Assembly: GCA_021776775.1 (NCBI GenBank)
Contig: JAJFFE010000393.1
Span: 1-52,311 of the forward strand
Direction of reading: 5' to 3'
Length of the DNA stretch: 52,311 nt
Source of the DNA: Planctomycetota bacterium
Lineage (GTDB): Bacteria; Planctomycetota; UBA8108; UBA1146; JAJFFE01
A program made the translations under genes and the position numbers. Of this stretch, positions 29,201-33,330 are shown in pieces. How positions within the stretch are numbered: position 1 is the first letter of the stretch; every line of letters begins with the position of its first letter. The notes below the pieces were generated by a model, which had not been told where the DNA came from, ran no database searches, and saw nothing but the letters and a program-made list of their open reading frames with translations.

Positions 29201-29412
29201 TCGCCGAGATCAACGTCTTCGTGATCCTCGATACCGGTTCCGGTGAGCAAGACATCTTCGAACTCGAAGGACTTGTCCCAGGCACCAACTGGACGGTGAT
29301 CCCCGAGCAGCTCTTCCAGTCAGGGCAGGACTACGAGTTCGAAGTCGAGTACGTCGACATCGGAGGCGCGGCACAGATCTCGATCTTCCAAACCGCGTGG
29401 CCCATGCCGTAA
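11257..29412 (+). CDS. Giant 6051-aa repeat lipoprotein
   Basis: An unbroken frame of 18,156 bp. The open frame reaches back to 10681, but the ATG at 11257 has AGGAG at ideal distance and begins a lipoprotein signal (MASRVDTAWRALGFLFSVVA, lipobox LSAC, lipid-bearing Cys27), followed by nine glycines. I count about 53 repeats by eye, mostly 70-100 residues each. The consensus is SGTVTD....P..A.V...D..TG, then TD..G.Y.V.LP.GTY, then VDP.SLPPG..PP.P..V.V. This matches carboxypeptidase-regulatory/Cna-B/SdrD-B-like beta-sandwich modules. Thirty-five repeats come first (to about 22305). Then a block of nine repeats plus a tail of about 340 residues occurs twice. The tails start VREAMSDLLQGFADRD and VREVVTDFFTALTAMD and may begin with an NTF2-like fold. 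Glycine after the lipid Cys suggests outer-membrane export. It may act as a long surface fibre or stalk; this is inferred from shape only. Confidence 0.88.
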   Translation: MASRVDTAWRALGFLFSVVALMTLSACGGGGGGGGGITSGTALSGNVNVPTGVSPIPAPGQPALAITPPANVTGATVEVLDEDGASVATAKTDSDGNYTVNLEDGTYQVGVQIGSTTFFSPLRSVVIVRGSTIDGSANVAGKPTLNFELPAASTSIAGTVTESAVGVEGVRVQFVDSETNLVRFQIATDSSGAFALTSLPEGNFTVRLESTSIPSGFAAPSPIQLSINGGTASPATLSFALAAATITGGTVGSTGGAAPLASLSPDGELQPAFVAEAPLEVPAGAEIIVVEVGYGEVARTVVDIDGTYQLALRDGSYIVNIAGLGADVVAPAPIRITVKDGLIYTEESDTALDPGAGGTLDTTAHGVTASLTGTVTLVGDPVTTKVVAIDPETGGELISVKTNASGQYTLPLADGSYDIVLRTNLLPRGVVPPSVVRVAVESVADPANPIKEQRGTINDGVVDFALVQSSATIAGTVSDASANPLKDVRVFARKGGKIVARAVTASDGGYSLSLPLGTIDIGIVPGSLPTGFLRIDPSRVEVALNDGTPLITAASGVITALSFVLETRAANITGTVAFDFDGSTVVDADEGVGCTILVSKGESKNTLFTVPTDPTTGAYSLILPNGSYKITIDPQSIPPGTTPPSARRASVTSSAVTLGNGTTGASVAVNFTLAPRVATLTGIVTVDGVGVGVGLRLVDASTGALVRRARTDQLTGAYRMPLAAGAYRLRVNPETLPSGAAIPNPIELGVAADGTVSTDTGALVNPPTLNIAMTRTVATLTGMVTVTRSSETFPVEAPIQVRDSQDQTVLFELLTDPEDGSYEVKLLPGSWTLAVDASEAPPGVIPPAPVTVTVVGTTVTGNGVSSNTLDFAAVDTRATGVDIFGFVVDEDADVGVPAEVRIFDPGSGDAETNFLLAVLTAPDGSFQFRVADGTYELAVFPASLPTTAIPPASVVLNVQGGSVVENNTKTSAFAFTDAGASFSTNTANDGKIGFKFRDGATSGITISGTVQDGGANPISSARVVIKDSSTQEIVLDLFTEFATGTYATVLPLGSYELSIDPASLPFGLMAPTAKSVQAVDNGGTIVVTTNGGAVVTPDGSGEYVFDFSVITASQTLTGVTTDPAGAPIRVFVKILDAVTDEFIAGRWSNETTGAFSALLGPGAYKVRLDPQTLPFATASPGPINITVTASTILETSGTADDGAIAFQLISSSRTISGTVVDSGANPMGCFVQAFDIVSGLPIAGGPTTPATGAYSLSVPPGSYSVKVDPFSLPPGYTPSAPQTVAVTDASGTANFVVSISSICVTGRVVTSTNELPLAVFVQLKDAATSVFIAGSPTDFATGAFEICAPPGNYKLSIQATSLPSGSIQPASVTVQFGSATIVEADTTTIGVEANAANDGLVNFRVSDTDVTTLATLTGSVTLNPGSVPLGAFVVIEDATSGAFVTGTPTDPASGGAYSVALPDGNYKVLVDAFSVPPGLILPTPKQISVVGTTITQVSSAGIATTSSTVNFVLAQATNQLSGSVTLGGLGFGAVIRVVNPTTGFIMFETPTAPDGTWSLTVPNGTYQIGIAPFSLPPTLPVPAPVTVSVSDGFALESAGTPNDGIIPFVLTSSSTQLTGRVVDDAGARLFAYVFVVDPSSGTIIMEDFTSPSEEFGFQLIDGTYDIVVDPGSLPLDVVPPLPSTVTLSSGAFTLTTAGSGTMVDTDTIELTAALASGITALPIKIQDSGTPVSGFVQVRDAAGNVLFGLPIPATAGGADVFLGDGTYTLRVDPFSLPGGYAPPANKALVVSGGGATFTVDDSAETEVIFAIIEGTLQGKIVNAFLGGSQRVTLDLLDGTGAVLIDDITLTQDTNDATYGSAGDVLVGDGTYTLRLQRESGETPATVILASNKTVNVLNGVIQNPDDDPSTGTIDVNMTLPVIRGTISGTVDLAASPVEGLTVIVKDPVNQKVLNSAATDSNGDYSVAVPAGLMKLVPSPASLAAIAPTALPPSSIELSVSTAGSVTITGVGTCTGDPSCTGVDFSLVAFDPSTDALITGTVTAQQSSASTPAAIANANVFLVDSSGSPSASTLTDGSGAYSLIAPPGVWYVYIDTFGLSVGFPILPPPPVQVSVSGTTVTPSSTVDFNIAGATSMISGRVQTGTGAGIGTRLVVTPSSATQIPSGFVYEVFTDPEGNYFLPVGQGSKKLWVDSNFLPPGFVAPLPINFTVNGTTVTENNTAGVNNFVNDGIINPVVTAGGGTIRVVAYEAGGTTPVACFVELLKTASNPSDPPIFISGQGTDPATGIVNFSASNGSYFVKIDPWSLPSGLQSSDSIDVTVNGSTVTWAAGASLTSIDPGSGAVDHGTLFVASASGAVSGVIRTDLADPATAVPGVVIVLDASTGAFVRDAFASPSDGSYSMVLGSGVYDIFVDPSSIPSSLIAGPPERVTVSGASVAETFDTPDDGVVSFLLQASSDSLLGRIVDGDDAPIEAAVGLFSPDSSGEYEIFVTGTLSDFETGDFTIPVSNGTYQVRVDPGSVPPGLSIPAPVTISVTGSGISFPASATTLVEGDDTILVLALSTTAGGVSGRVSDSSDDGVPAFVIAEDATTGSFYGGSPTDENGDYSIPLPAGTFKIFVDPGSLPIGSVPPSQQQVTVASTFVTDVDFSIETAGANFTGYILAVTDPSIAIDCSAISGDGNVSPVSCNVFLVEPSPDSSQPPIFLFETLTRASDGFFQMPIGDGTYEIHVDGASLPGGMLPPPPVTIVNSGGTISVSGETLTCSDVGTQYILPVVQSAATLTGVVQDGSANPIGGVFVELIASSDGTFVTGMPTTGAGTFSLSLGAQSYELRVDPYSLPPGFASPAPIDVSVVGGSISVGTASGVAWDGSTMTITLSAASATVSGTVLDSSDEPIQARVLALDFDDQVIAEAWTSGAGAYSIGLAPGIYTMKVDSFSLPAGMMAPPSQTVDLFESTTATANFVVQGAPAAITGQVFYDDSGTDVGIPGYVFVTDSITGEFVTGDFAGPVAGGDEYIYNLALGEGSFQVQVDPSSVPSGFVVPSPVGFSVTINSVSGAVTISEDDLGDGSSTTDGSISFECISSTATFQGALQNAGGGAVSGYVYVELTDGSGTIVAQAGTDSSGEFDLPLTPGNFRLVVDPGSLPPAHIAPPPSTLTVVGSTITINGSAPTGPPHVITIGVADATLNGHVFKNVSEAVIGAFVVATESDSGAFVAGVQTDGLGAYIMGLVDGTYLIQIDPQSLPSGFIPPAPTMIFVDSGSIYLGEDATGTDITSVDLDLLVDAPAASVTINTINDVGQPVDVQINIRDAATDALVTSANTFAGSVSIGLPAGSYLVRVPSFSVPPGSMTPAPYSLTVNGDGTTSDSSGNPSDAFLQFVFQGAAASVNGVITLASDGSAIAGALVIAIDPFTDFSIAESLTSPSGDYFLDLPVGTFDLIVAEGFPVTAVRPAPFRITVSPGAVDPSGPIDFALDTAVGTLSGDVTLDGTGRLANVLIFKDNAGTWEAVTAAQSDENGAYDLSVPAGDLVAVAQLLINVLPDPTVDIIAPLPVQQTFAAPGPTDTTQDIAFFTPGAGGAPVSEILRGSITAAGAPYAAPVQLVYTGLPMAGYNSPGGDYRMAIMADASRVFTVQLFEGDMPSSFTAPTPVDITVDGSATPAVSGTGVVEDAPEFVLDFAIDVDGVALSGAITDWDSNPLAGIEVRSFDPSTGTQGPTTFTGTTGDFTIIFPEGSFEIELGGGLPSEAIRPAPVEVEVVDVSGTLTMTVDGVATQTHDIQLQQGVARLSGQLTMDGAPTDGEIFAYVAGAEIGFNFASGGSYEILLPAGDITVIAEPFFVTSGTILAAPYTATLADTGSLQEITHNFEYLPVSTNPGETINGRVLSDGVGIGAELEVFDDSDAFYGFVYNNPSDGFFEVSLAPGTYTIRVSDDDVPDGAVGTTSATVVVVDGGVSSESIFDGELVFQLNTTGTSVSGTVTDASGPLEDAVIRFEPFGDPTGPREPIPFAMTDASGNYAILLSEGSFDANLTPGSVPIATVAHPGVELEVGTDPITLDFTLEAAVGFVNGTVTMDGAPLADAEVWALDAQFEDVTMALSDENGDYTLPLAAGSYTIEAELDGDMTTIVAPNSVSATIVVDTVLSGTDFAFTTADPTTSQVLTIQVAQAGTTLPAEGNILRDDSGAFVFHQFWDAFGDGGSFFETALPLAFGTYQVHVTNVNDLASTLAPVTVVVDASGTFVDSEPLANNMLIFDIPGAPSGTVLLDDGMPASGMSVELHPIGGGMATSTTVDGEGEYEFGGIEDGSYWLSIGSTPSGTNAYPRPQVVTVQDGTVYPNRVNMMMPSRAGLLSGTVTTDSVGIASTVMVFDRGLDLVARVETDGSGGYSIALPAGSYTVMAMPMAIAGNEVPPTPAETTFTGDATVDIDFSTSAVSSALSGNVSFGGELAKAAVILYQVDPMPRPLWIATLDESGDYSMNVPDGSFAVALLEASIPANVVSFEPVAIVASTPNVTGTDPDGAAISTNTLDLDPFGMSSEGGVREAMSDLLQGFADRDSTEITAVLGASVLFNGMDGTALTTSYTSGADDSTGEQWDHLIGTVTGSADSYTVSLSGRESFTDADGELHSYTFDPNYSLHPEFTFTVSRVDGSSPWLVEGNGLHVDEAFIESLATNVHDDGTDTESTEVEFIISEHSDFPLTAAAVAGTGVVDGTLTEDDSFTPVEWFAYTDASGSGPSPFDTTFGSLVDGGTYTYTATYASGSDNLPLAYNAPTASLYPTVMITTTSSGDVMVTWADIASRLARPYATTFIELQEDQSGSFEDVWELDDLPAGQTATFIQDTEFTIGNDYAVIVGVQDVGGAIQEYELRFSYPPADIMAVHGVVTDASGPVAGIDVVATDTSIFQEVATSTTDGSGNYALFLPAGNYSIELVDSSGSYALPSSVEVIVTDTAGVLSMTIDGAASADGNLDFSLITAVATLSGNITMDGSPYSGSGTILAYVDGQLAVETELDPVSAGTYSITLPAGDVHVLAVVEGSSTLPATPFSQTIADTGSAQSFTHDFDFVNYAGTGGATFFGEVRSNGSAWPSFLEVVDSSGNLIAVQDHNGFWSMALLDGVYTLRIPTEDLPVGYTGPNEATVVVGNDTVVGEGVSGDSHYFVLNTMGDSLSGSVTDESGTGVADVTIQASKSSGEVVFAVTSPTGQYGMLLDGGEMYDVEVLAESLSAGTLVPSPVMITMNGSQTVDFTLFAVAGSVAGTVTEDGTGAAGVVRVWDDEAELISEVDTEQDGTYTIDLPEGDFTVSAELVTMDFSTVITPDPQPVTIAVSTSLTGIDFAFVDIGSGTSQTLNGFLTYGGVATAGTIEIFKDIGGVFHFFATIDTTMISVDETFVIALTAGTYQLEVSELDGQAWEYGPVEIVVSTTDIQLDGSPLALNELTINVPALSGTVLDSSGPVAALTVTATPKDGTTPIAVVTDADGYYEFASLTLGEYWLDIDTSGLAVGEGAPWLREVFVTSQGTVPSRADIGVPSANFTLSGTVTVDTVGTQSTVTVFDQGMRTVAIVASDGAGAYSVKLPDGVYTAFAEIDVPSGSEVPTVLAEVDLTSADVTHDIAFDSTQASETMTGTVSLGGVGTSLPLLIVKSSVSDIPIARVTPAGDGTYSITLPYDTFEVMLDPDGVPANTVAFEPVSIIVDVSGVAGTDPDGNAMTGNVLNLDPHGLSDLGEVREVVTDFFTALTAMDSATVSTLLDDAALWNGRDKATLLTEFAGEENFFSDGLFLDRVMVSVAGSADSYDVTIEDGRQVDLADNGAMSVGYWNQEANGSPMFTFTVQRVDSVSPWQFAGNGLSVDGVEVFREFVNIFDGVSDTTEEFVEFNVEQYSGIEITSASVAGTGIVDGTLSPEFVGSDDYVGYTDGSTSSPSPFSATMASLVDGETYSFTANFAAGSDSLTHNHNVPESGLYATITGPSVTADGVLLEWNDISAQMPLPVAEINVFVILDTGSGEQDIFELEGLVPGTNWTVIPEQLFQSGQDYEFEVEYVDIGGAAQISIFQTAWPMP
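11390..22305 (+). repeat. Array of about 35 diverged protein repeats
   Basis: This part of the giant gene holds some 35 modules in single file, each usually ending in a motif like VDPxSLPPG followed by a proline pair and a V-x-V strand. Variation between modules is high at both DNA and protein level, so the array is old. This contrasts with the near-identical DNA repeats of the two minus-strand genes at 1-5592. The count was made by eye and could be off by a few. Confidence 0.75.
22306..25860 (+). repeat. Superblock copy 1: nine repeats plus tail
   Basis: About residues 3684-4868 of the giant lipoprotein. Nine regulatory-like modules are followed, from about 24835, by a tail with the landmarks LDPFGMS, VREAMSDLL, SPWLVEGNGLHVD, AGTGVVDGTL, SPFDTTFGSLVDG and YAVIVGVQDVGGA. 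Each landmark has a matching partner, in the same order, in copy 2. The boundaries are approximate. Confidence 0.8.
25861..29412 (+). repeat. Superblock copy 2: nine repeats plus tail
   Basis: About residues 4869-6051 of the giant lipoprotein, ending at the stop codon. It has the same order of nine modules and a tail beginning near 28375, with landmarks LDPHGLS, VREVVTDFF, SPWQFAGNGLSVD, AGTGIVDGTL, SPFSATMASLVDG and YEFEVEYVDIGGA. Its length (3552 bp) is nearly the same as that of copy 1 (3555 bp). Identity is moderate, so the duplication is not recent. Confidence 0.8.
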
Positions 29413-29483
29413 CGGCGTTCATTACAACGAGGGTCGCGCATTCGCTGGACGTGACCCCCGGACGGATCTTCTGCTCAACTTCG

Positions 29484-29525
29484 ATCGCCTCGTGTTCCGA
29501 CGGAACGCGAGGCGATTTCTTTTTC
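29484..29525 (+). terminator. Intrinsic terminator of the giant lipoprotein gene
   Basis: ATCGCCTCG at 29484 pairs perfectly with CGAGGCGAT at 29508. A T-G wobble and an inner GTTCC/GGAAC stem with a GAC loop extend the hairpin. TTTCTTTTT follows at once. It lies about 70 bp past the stop at 29412. Confidence 0.92.
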
Positions 29526-29628
29526 GCCGCGAAGTCGTTGACGTCTCGTATTACCCGCATCGATGGGTCACGTCGTGACGTTTCGGAAACTACTGCGCCG
29601 CCTGCACCCAGTCAGTGAAAAGCGTCGA

Positions 29629-30291
29629 TCACCTCTCCGTCCGGAGACCTTCGAGACCGGCGAGGATTAGATCGAGACCAAACTCGAAGTCGTGCAAGCC
29701 GTCGTAGCGTCGCGCGATGACCTCCTGGGAGAGCCCGTGGAGATGGGGATATCGATCGACAGGGATCATCGGAAGAAACGCTTCGGCGACGCTCGCGTAC
29801 TCGTCGGGCTCGAACGGAAAGTTGAGCTTCTGTAGAGTGAAGCCGTAGACGTGGCTGTCGATCGCGTTCCAGGCGTGATCCGCCACCGCGTACGAGAAGC
29901 CCGCCTCTGTCAGACAACCGATGGTGGCGTCAACGTAACCAAGCATGGCCGGCCCCACGTTCGCGCGCGACACAATGAGCATGGTCGCCCACGGGTGACG
30001 CATCAGAACTTCATGTGCGGAGATCGCGCGACGCCGCATAGCCCGCTTCCAGTCGCCTCCGATCTTAGGCACCTCGATTTCGGCGGCGACGATGTCGACG
30101 ATGCCATCGAGAATGTCGTCTTTGCTAGCAACATGCTTGTACAGCGACATCGCTTCCACGCCGAGCTCCTGGCCGAGTCGGCGCATCGAGAGAGACGCGA
30201 GGCCGATCTCATCCGCCAGAGCGACCGCTGCCGTCAAGACGCGGTCCTTGGTCAAAGGCGCCCGGGTCGCACGCCGCTTCTTTCTCGCCAT
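29629..30291 (-). CDS. TetR-family transcriptional regulator
   Basis: The protein has 220 residues. The ATG at 30291 follows TTGAGGATC and begins a basic MARKKRRATR segment; a longer frame from 30366 has no good start. The N-terminal helix-turn-helix is at about residues 15-62 (DRVLTAAVALADEIGL, SMRRLGQELGVEAMSLYKHV). The C-terminal helical ligand domain resembles the TetR_C type of the tetracycline-repressor branch (HPWATMLIVSRANVGPAML, HVYGFTLQKLNF). Proteins of this kind repress divergent genes and release DNA on binding a small molecule. The gene faces an MDR oxidoreductase across a twin palindrome at 30374-30401, so it most likely controls itself and that oxidoreductase. The inducer is unknown. 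Confidence 0.92.
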   Translation of the reverse strand: MARKKRRATRAPLTKDRVLTAAVALADEIGLASLSMRRLGQELGVEAMSLYKHVASKDDILDGIVDIVAAEIEVPKIGGDWKRAMRRRAISAHEVLMRHPWATMLIVSRANVGPAMLGYVDATIGCLTEAGFSYAVADHAWNAIDSHVYGFTLQKLNFPFEPDEYASVAEAFLPMIPVDRYPHLHGLSQEVIARRYDGLHDFEFGLDLILAGLEGLRTER

Positions 30292-30373
30292 GCTGATCCT
30301 CAACTTGCTTTTGGGCGCTGCGCCGCCGTAAGTTCCAGATTCGACTCTTGCCCTCCACAGCTTCAATGCGTAG

Positions 30374-30401
30374 GCTTACGCCGTAAGCTTACGGTGTAAG
30401 C
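30374..30401. promoter_or_regulatory. Twin palindromic operator between tetR-like and MDR genes
   Basis: Two 13-bp dyads abut: CTTACGCCGTAAG (30375-30387, perfect around a central base) and CTTACGGTGTAAG (30388-30400, one mismatch). Together with flanking G and C they form a 28-bp inverted repeat with a single mismatched pair, centred on AAGCTT. The site is 83 bp from the regulator start and 32 bp before the MDR start, as expected for a TetR operator able to hold two dimers. Confidence 0.85.
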
Positions 30402-30432
30402 TCATTCTGCGCCACTCACCGAGGAGAGTCAA

Positions 30433-31476
30433 ATGCAAGCCGCCACCCCGACTAGCGCCGCCGCCCGCGAATCCACCGCTCCTCCCGCCGGAGACGGCGA
30501 AGACCGTCCGATGAAGGCGATGACGCACGAGCAGTACGGCCCGCTGGAGCAACTCAGAGTTCGCGATGTCCCCAAACCTTCGGCGAACCACGACGAGGTG
30601 CTGGTGCGCGTCCACGCGGCCGGTCTACACATTGGCGACTGCTTTGGGGTTCGCGGCACCCCCCTCCTCATGCGTGTCGAGACCGGGATTCGGAAACCGA
30701 AGCTCGGCATCCCAGGCTTCGACTTGGCGGGAACGGTCGAGTCGGTCGGCGCGAAGGTGACACGGTTCAAACCGGGCGACTCGGTGTTCGGCACGAGCGC
30801 CGGTACGTGCGCGCAGTTCGCGACTGCCCGAGAAGACGCGCTCGCTCTGAAGCCGACGAACCTCTCCTTCGAAGAAGCAGCAGCGATTCCGACGTCGGGC
30901 TTGGCCGCGCTACACGCAATGCGTGATGTGGCAAAGCTAAGTCGGGGACAGACCGTCCTCATCAACGGAGCGTCTGGGGGCGTCGGGCACTTCGCGATTC
31001 AGATCGCGAAGAGCTTCGCAGCCGAGGTCACCGGGGTGTGCAGTGAGAAGAACGGTGACATGATCCGTTCGCTGGGCGTCGATCACGTCGTCGACTACGC
31101 CGAAGACGACTTCACGAGAAACGGGCGGCAGTACGACGTCGTATTCGACAACGTCGAGAACCGCTCGCTCTCTGAGTGTCGAAGAGCGGTCACACGCAAC
31201 GGAATGTTGATCTTGAACAGCGGCACCGGAGCGAGCGGTCTGCGCCTCATCCTGCGCATTCTGAAACCTCTCATGATCTCGCCGTTCGTTCGCCAGAAAC
31301 TGCGCCGGTTCCTCTCGACACCCAATCACCGTGACTTGCTGATCCTGAAAGATCTTGCCGAATCCGGCAAGCTTTCGCCGTTCGTCAGCAAGGTTTGGCA
31401 GTTGCATGAAGTACCAGAAGCGCTTCGACTGATCGAGAGCGGTCATGCCCGAGGCAAGACCGTCGTGAAGCTCTAG
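30433..31476 (+). CDS. NAD(P)-dependent MDR oxidoreductase (quinone-oxidoreductase-like)
   Basis: The protein has 347 residues. The ATG at 30433 follows GAGGAG; an internal ATG at 30511 (MKAMTHEQYGPLEQL) matches where most relatives begin, so the first 26 Ala/Pro-rich residues may be dispensable. It has the GroES-like N-terminal domain (DEVLVRVHAAGLHIGD, GFDLAGTVESVG, GDSVFG) and the Rossmann nucleotide site GASGGVGHFAIQIAK at about 179-193. The structural-zinc cysteine cluster of alcohol dehydrogenases is absent, pointing to the zinc-free quinone-oxidoreductase branch. The substrate is unknown. Divergence from the TetR gene with a shared operator suggests induction by an electrophile, quinone or similar compound, which is an inference. 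Confidence 0.9.
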   Translation: MQAATPTSAAARESTAPPAGDGEDRPMKAMTHEQYGPLEQLRVRDVPKPSANHDEVLVRVHAAGLHIGDCFGVRGTPLLMRVETGIRKPKLGIPGFDLAGTVESVGAKVTRFKPGDSVFGTSAGTCAQFATAREDALALKPTNLSFEEAAAIPTSGLAALHAMRDVAKLSRGQTVLINGASGGVGHFAIQIAKSFAAEVTGVCSEKNGDMIRSLGVDHVVDYAEDDFTRNGRQYDVVFDNVENRSLSECRRAVTRNGMLILNSGTGASGLRLILRILKPLMISPFVRQKLRRFLSTPNHRDLLILKDLAESGKLSPFVSKVWQLHEVPEALRLIESGHARGKTVVKL

Positions 31477-31542
31477 TGTATGCTGCGTTCGGCGCCCGTC
31501 GACCGGTCGGGGAAGTGCCAAGTCCTCCGGAAAAGAGTGTTC

Positions 31543-32079
31543 ATGCAGTTCGTCGCCTTCTTGCGCGGGATGAACGTCGGCGGTCGCCGGATCACCAACG
31601 ATGATCTCTGCGACAGTCTACGCGTCGCAGGCTTTCAAGACGTTTGGGCGTTTTTCGCCAGCGGCAACGTCGTCCTGGAGTCGCCTTCGGCGTCGGCGGC
31701 GAAGACGACCCGTCTCATAGAAGCGGGACTCGAAGGCGCGCTCGGCTACGCGGTCCCAACGTTTCTGAGAACAGTGAAAGAGGTGACCCGCATAGCCGCG
31801 ACCTCCCCCTTCGCTGAATCTGCAGGGTCGGACGGGGGAAAGCTTCAGGTCTCGCTCCTGGCCAAGAAGCCAACCGCGCCGCAACGGAAGAAAGCGCTCA
31901 CATTGGCGACGGCAAACGACCAACTCGCCATCGACGGTCAAGAACTGTTCTGGCTTCCCGAGGGTAAGCTCACCGATTCGGTCCTAGACATGGCAGTCCT
32001 CGACAAGGCAATAGGCCCCATGACGACCCGAACTCAGCGAACGATTCAGAGACTGGCGTCGAAGCTCGCGGCAACGTAG
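31543..32079 (+). CDS. DUF1697 family protein
   Basis: The protein has 178 residues, the usual size for DUF1697. The start MQFVAFLRGMNVGG is the family hallmark, so the ATG at 31543 is preferred over the upstream one at 31480; only a weak purine-rich AAAAGAG precedes it. Other family features are F.ASGNVVLES in the first third and the C-terminal AVLDKAIGPMTTRTQRTIQRL. The fold is alpha/beta and the function of the family is unknown. The gene lies 66 bp after the MDR gene on the same strand and may share its transcript. Confidence 0.9.
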   Translation: MQFVAFLRGMNVGGRRITNDDLCDSLRVAGFQDVWAFFASGNVVLESPSASAAKTTRLIEAGLEGALGYAVPTFLRTVKEVTRIAATSPFAESAGSDGGKLQVSLLAKKPTAPQRKKALTLATANDQLAIDGQELFWLPEGKLTDSVLDMAVLDKAIGPMTTRTQRTIQRLASKLAAT

Positions 32080-32191
32080 CGGATTCGACTACAAGGTAGA
32101 TCGGGCCCGAAAAGAGTGCATGCTCCGCCTATTGATCGAGAATGATCTCACACGAGAGTCACCCGTATGAGAACGAATGCGGAGGTCGTCC

Positions 32192-32809
32192 ATGATGTCA
32201 GACGCGGTGCGAAAGATCCGGAACAACGTCGAGAGCTATCTTCGTCCACGTGCCCCAACGCTCTGTCCGAACGGACTCATTCTAGAGCTCGTCGCCCTGT
32301 CGACGATCGAGAGTTGCCTGAACGATTTCGCCACTCGTATCTCGGTCGAGGTTACCGGAGATCACGGCGTAACGCTTCGAGACAACGGTCGAGGCATGCG
32401 ACTCGATCCCGATCGCGGCTCGACGATCAGCCACGCGGAAGAAGCGCTCACCACCATCTATCCGGTCCACATCGACCACCCACAACTCATGACCGCTCTC
32501 GGCGACTGGCTGTGGCAAGATCGAGGATCGCTCGGCCCCGTCGTCGCCAACGCCCTCTCTGAGAGCTTCGTCCTCACGAGCTTTCGTCAGGGCCAACGTT
32601 GGGTTCAACACTTTGAGTGCGGCGTTGCGCGATCCCCGGCCGAGCCCCAAGGAACGACGAATGACAGTGGAACCGAAATCCGCCTTGTCGCCGATCGCAC
32701 CGTGTTCGGTAGGGCGGCCTTCGACATCGAGGCGCTTCAGTCCAAACTCAACGAGCTCACGTCTGTTTTCCCAAAGCTCGATCTTGAGTACCATCAATCC
32801 GGACTGTAG
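32192..32809 (+). CDS. Stand-alone GyrB-like (GHKL) ATPase-domain protein
   Basis: The protein has 205 residues starting MMSDAVRKIR. GGAGG at 32181-32185 sits six bases before this ATG; an earlier in-frame ATG at 32177 lacks such a site. The sequence tracks the N-terminal ATPase domain of type II topoisomerases: RISVEVTGD, then LRDNGRGMRLD at about 62-72, SHAEEALTTIY, GPVVANALSESFVL at about 115-128, then HFECG and GTEIRL. The transducer, TOPRIM and DNA-cleavage regions of GyrB are absent. The N-box region reads IESCLNDF rather than the usual DNS.DE, and the glycine lid is reduced, so ATP turnover may be lost. This is an orphan domain whose target is unknown. Domain recognition is by eye; a DNA-modulating or regulatory role is a guess. 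Confidence 0.7.
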   Translation: MMSDAVRKIRNNVESYLRPRAPTLCPNGLILELVALSTIESCLNDFATRISVEVTGDHGVTLRDNGRGMRLDPDRGSTISHAEEALTTIYPVHIDHPQLMTALGDWLWQDRGSLGPVVANALSESFVLTSFRQGQRWVQHFECGVARSPAEPQGTTNDSGTEIRLVADRTVFGRAAFDIEALQSKLNELTSVFPKLDLEYHQSGL

Positions 32810-32832
32810 AGACGGACAAGAAAAGCCACGCC

Positions 32833-33261
32833 ATGAAGACCACGCCCCTACTCGTGTTGACACTATTGATCTTCGTCAGCGGCTGTGCATTCCACTCGCC
32901 AGCCAAACGTTGGAACGGTCTCGTTGATGCCGACGGAAAGCCCGTCTTCTACGTTGCGACGACGAAGATCGGAGCGAACCTACTCGTCGTCGTGCCGTTC
33001 TTCGGCGACCTCGCAATGGCCGGACTCGTCGACGATCTAACGAACCATATCCACAAGAACGGCGGGGATGGAATCAGAATCGTGCAAACGGACTCGGAGA
33101 ACTACTGGTACGGCTGGTCCCCGTTCACCTGGATCGTGTCTCCCGTCATTGCGACCGTCGCCGCAGAGTACACACCGTCACCCGCCCAGATCCTGGAGCA
33201 ACAGCAACGCGACATCGATGGTAGCGACAAGTCCGATTGGTACCGACCCTGGAGTTGGTAG
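32833..33261 (+). CDS. Small lipoprotein of unknown function
   Basis: The protein has 142 residues. MKTTPLLVLTLLIFVSGC is a lipoprotein signal with lipobox VSGC. The mature part has a hydrophobic patch (TKIGANLLVVVPFFGDLAMAG), an aromatic segment (ENYWYGWSPFTWI) and a polar tail rich in Gln and Asp. I do not recognise a family. The start lacks a strong Shine-Dalgarno sequence but lies only 23 bp after the GyrB-like gene, so translation may depend on the upstream gene. Confidence 0.75.
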   Translation: MKTTPLLVLTLLIFVSGCAFHSPAKRWNGLVDADGKPVFYVATTKIGANLLVVVPFFGDLAMAGLVDDLTNHIHKNGGDGIRIVQTDSENYWYGWSPFTWIVSPVIATVAAEYTPSPAQILEQQQRDIDGSDKSDWYRPWSW

Positions 33262-33330
33262 CTCAAGAGTTTGCCGACGCGGCGGCATTCTGAGCGACAT
33301 CGTTCAACAGCAACCGATCTCGAGGAGACC

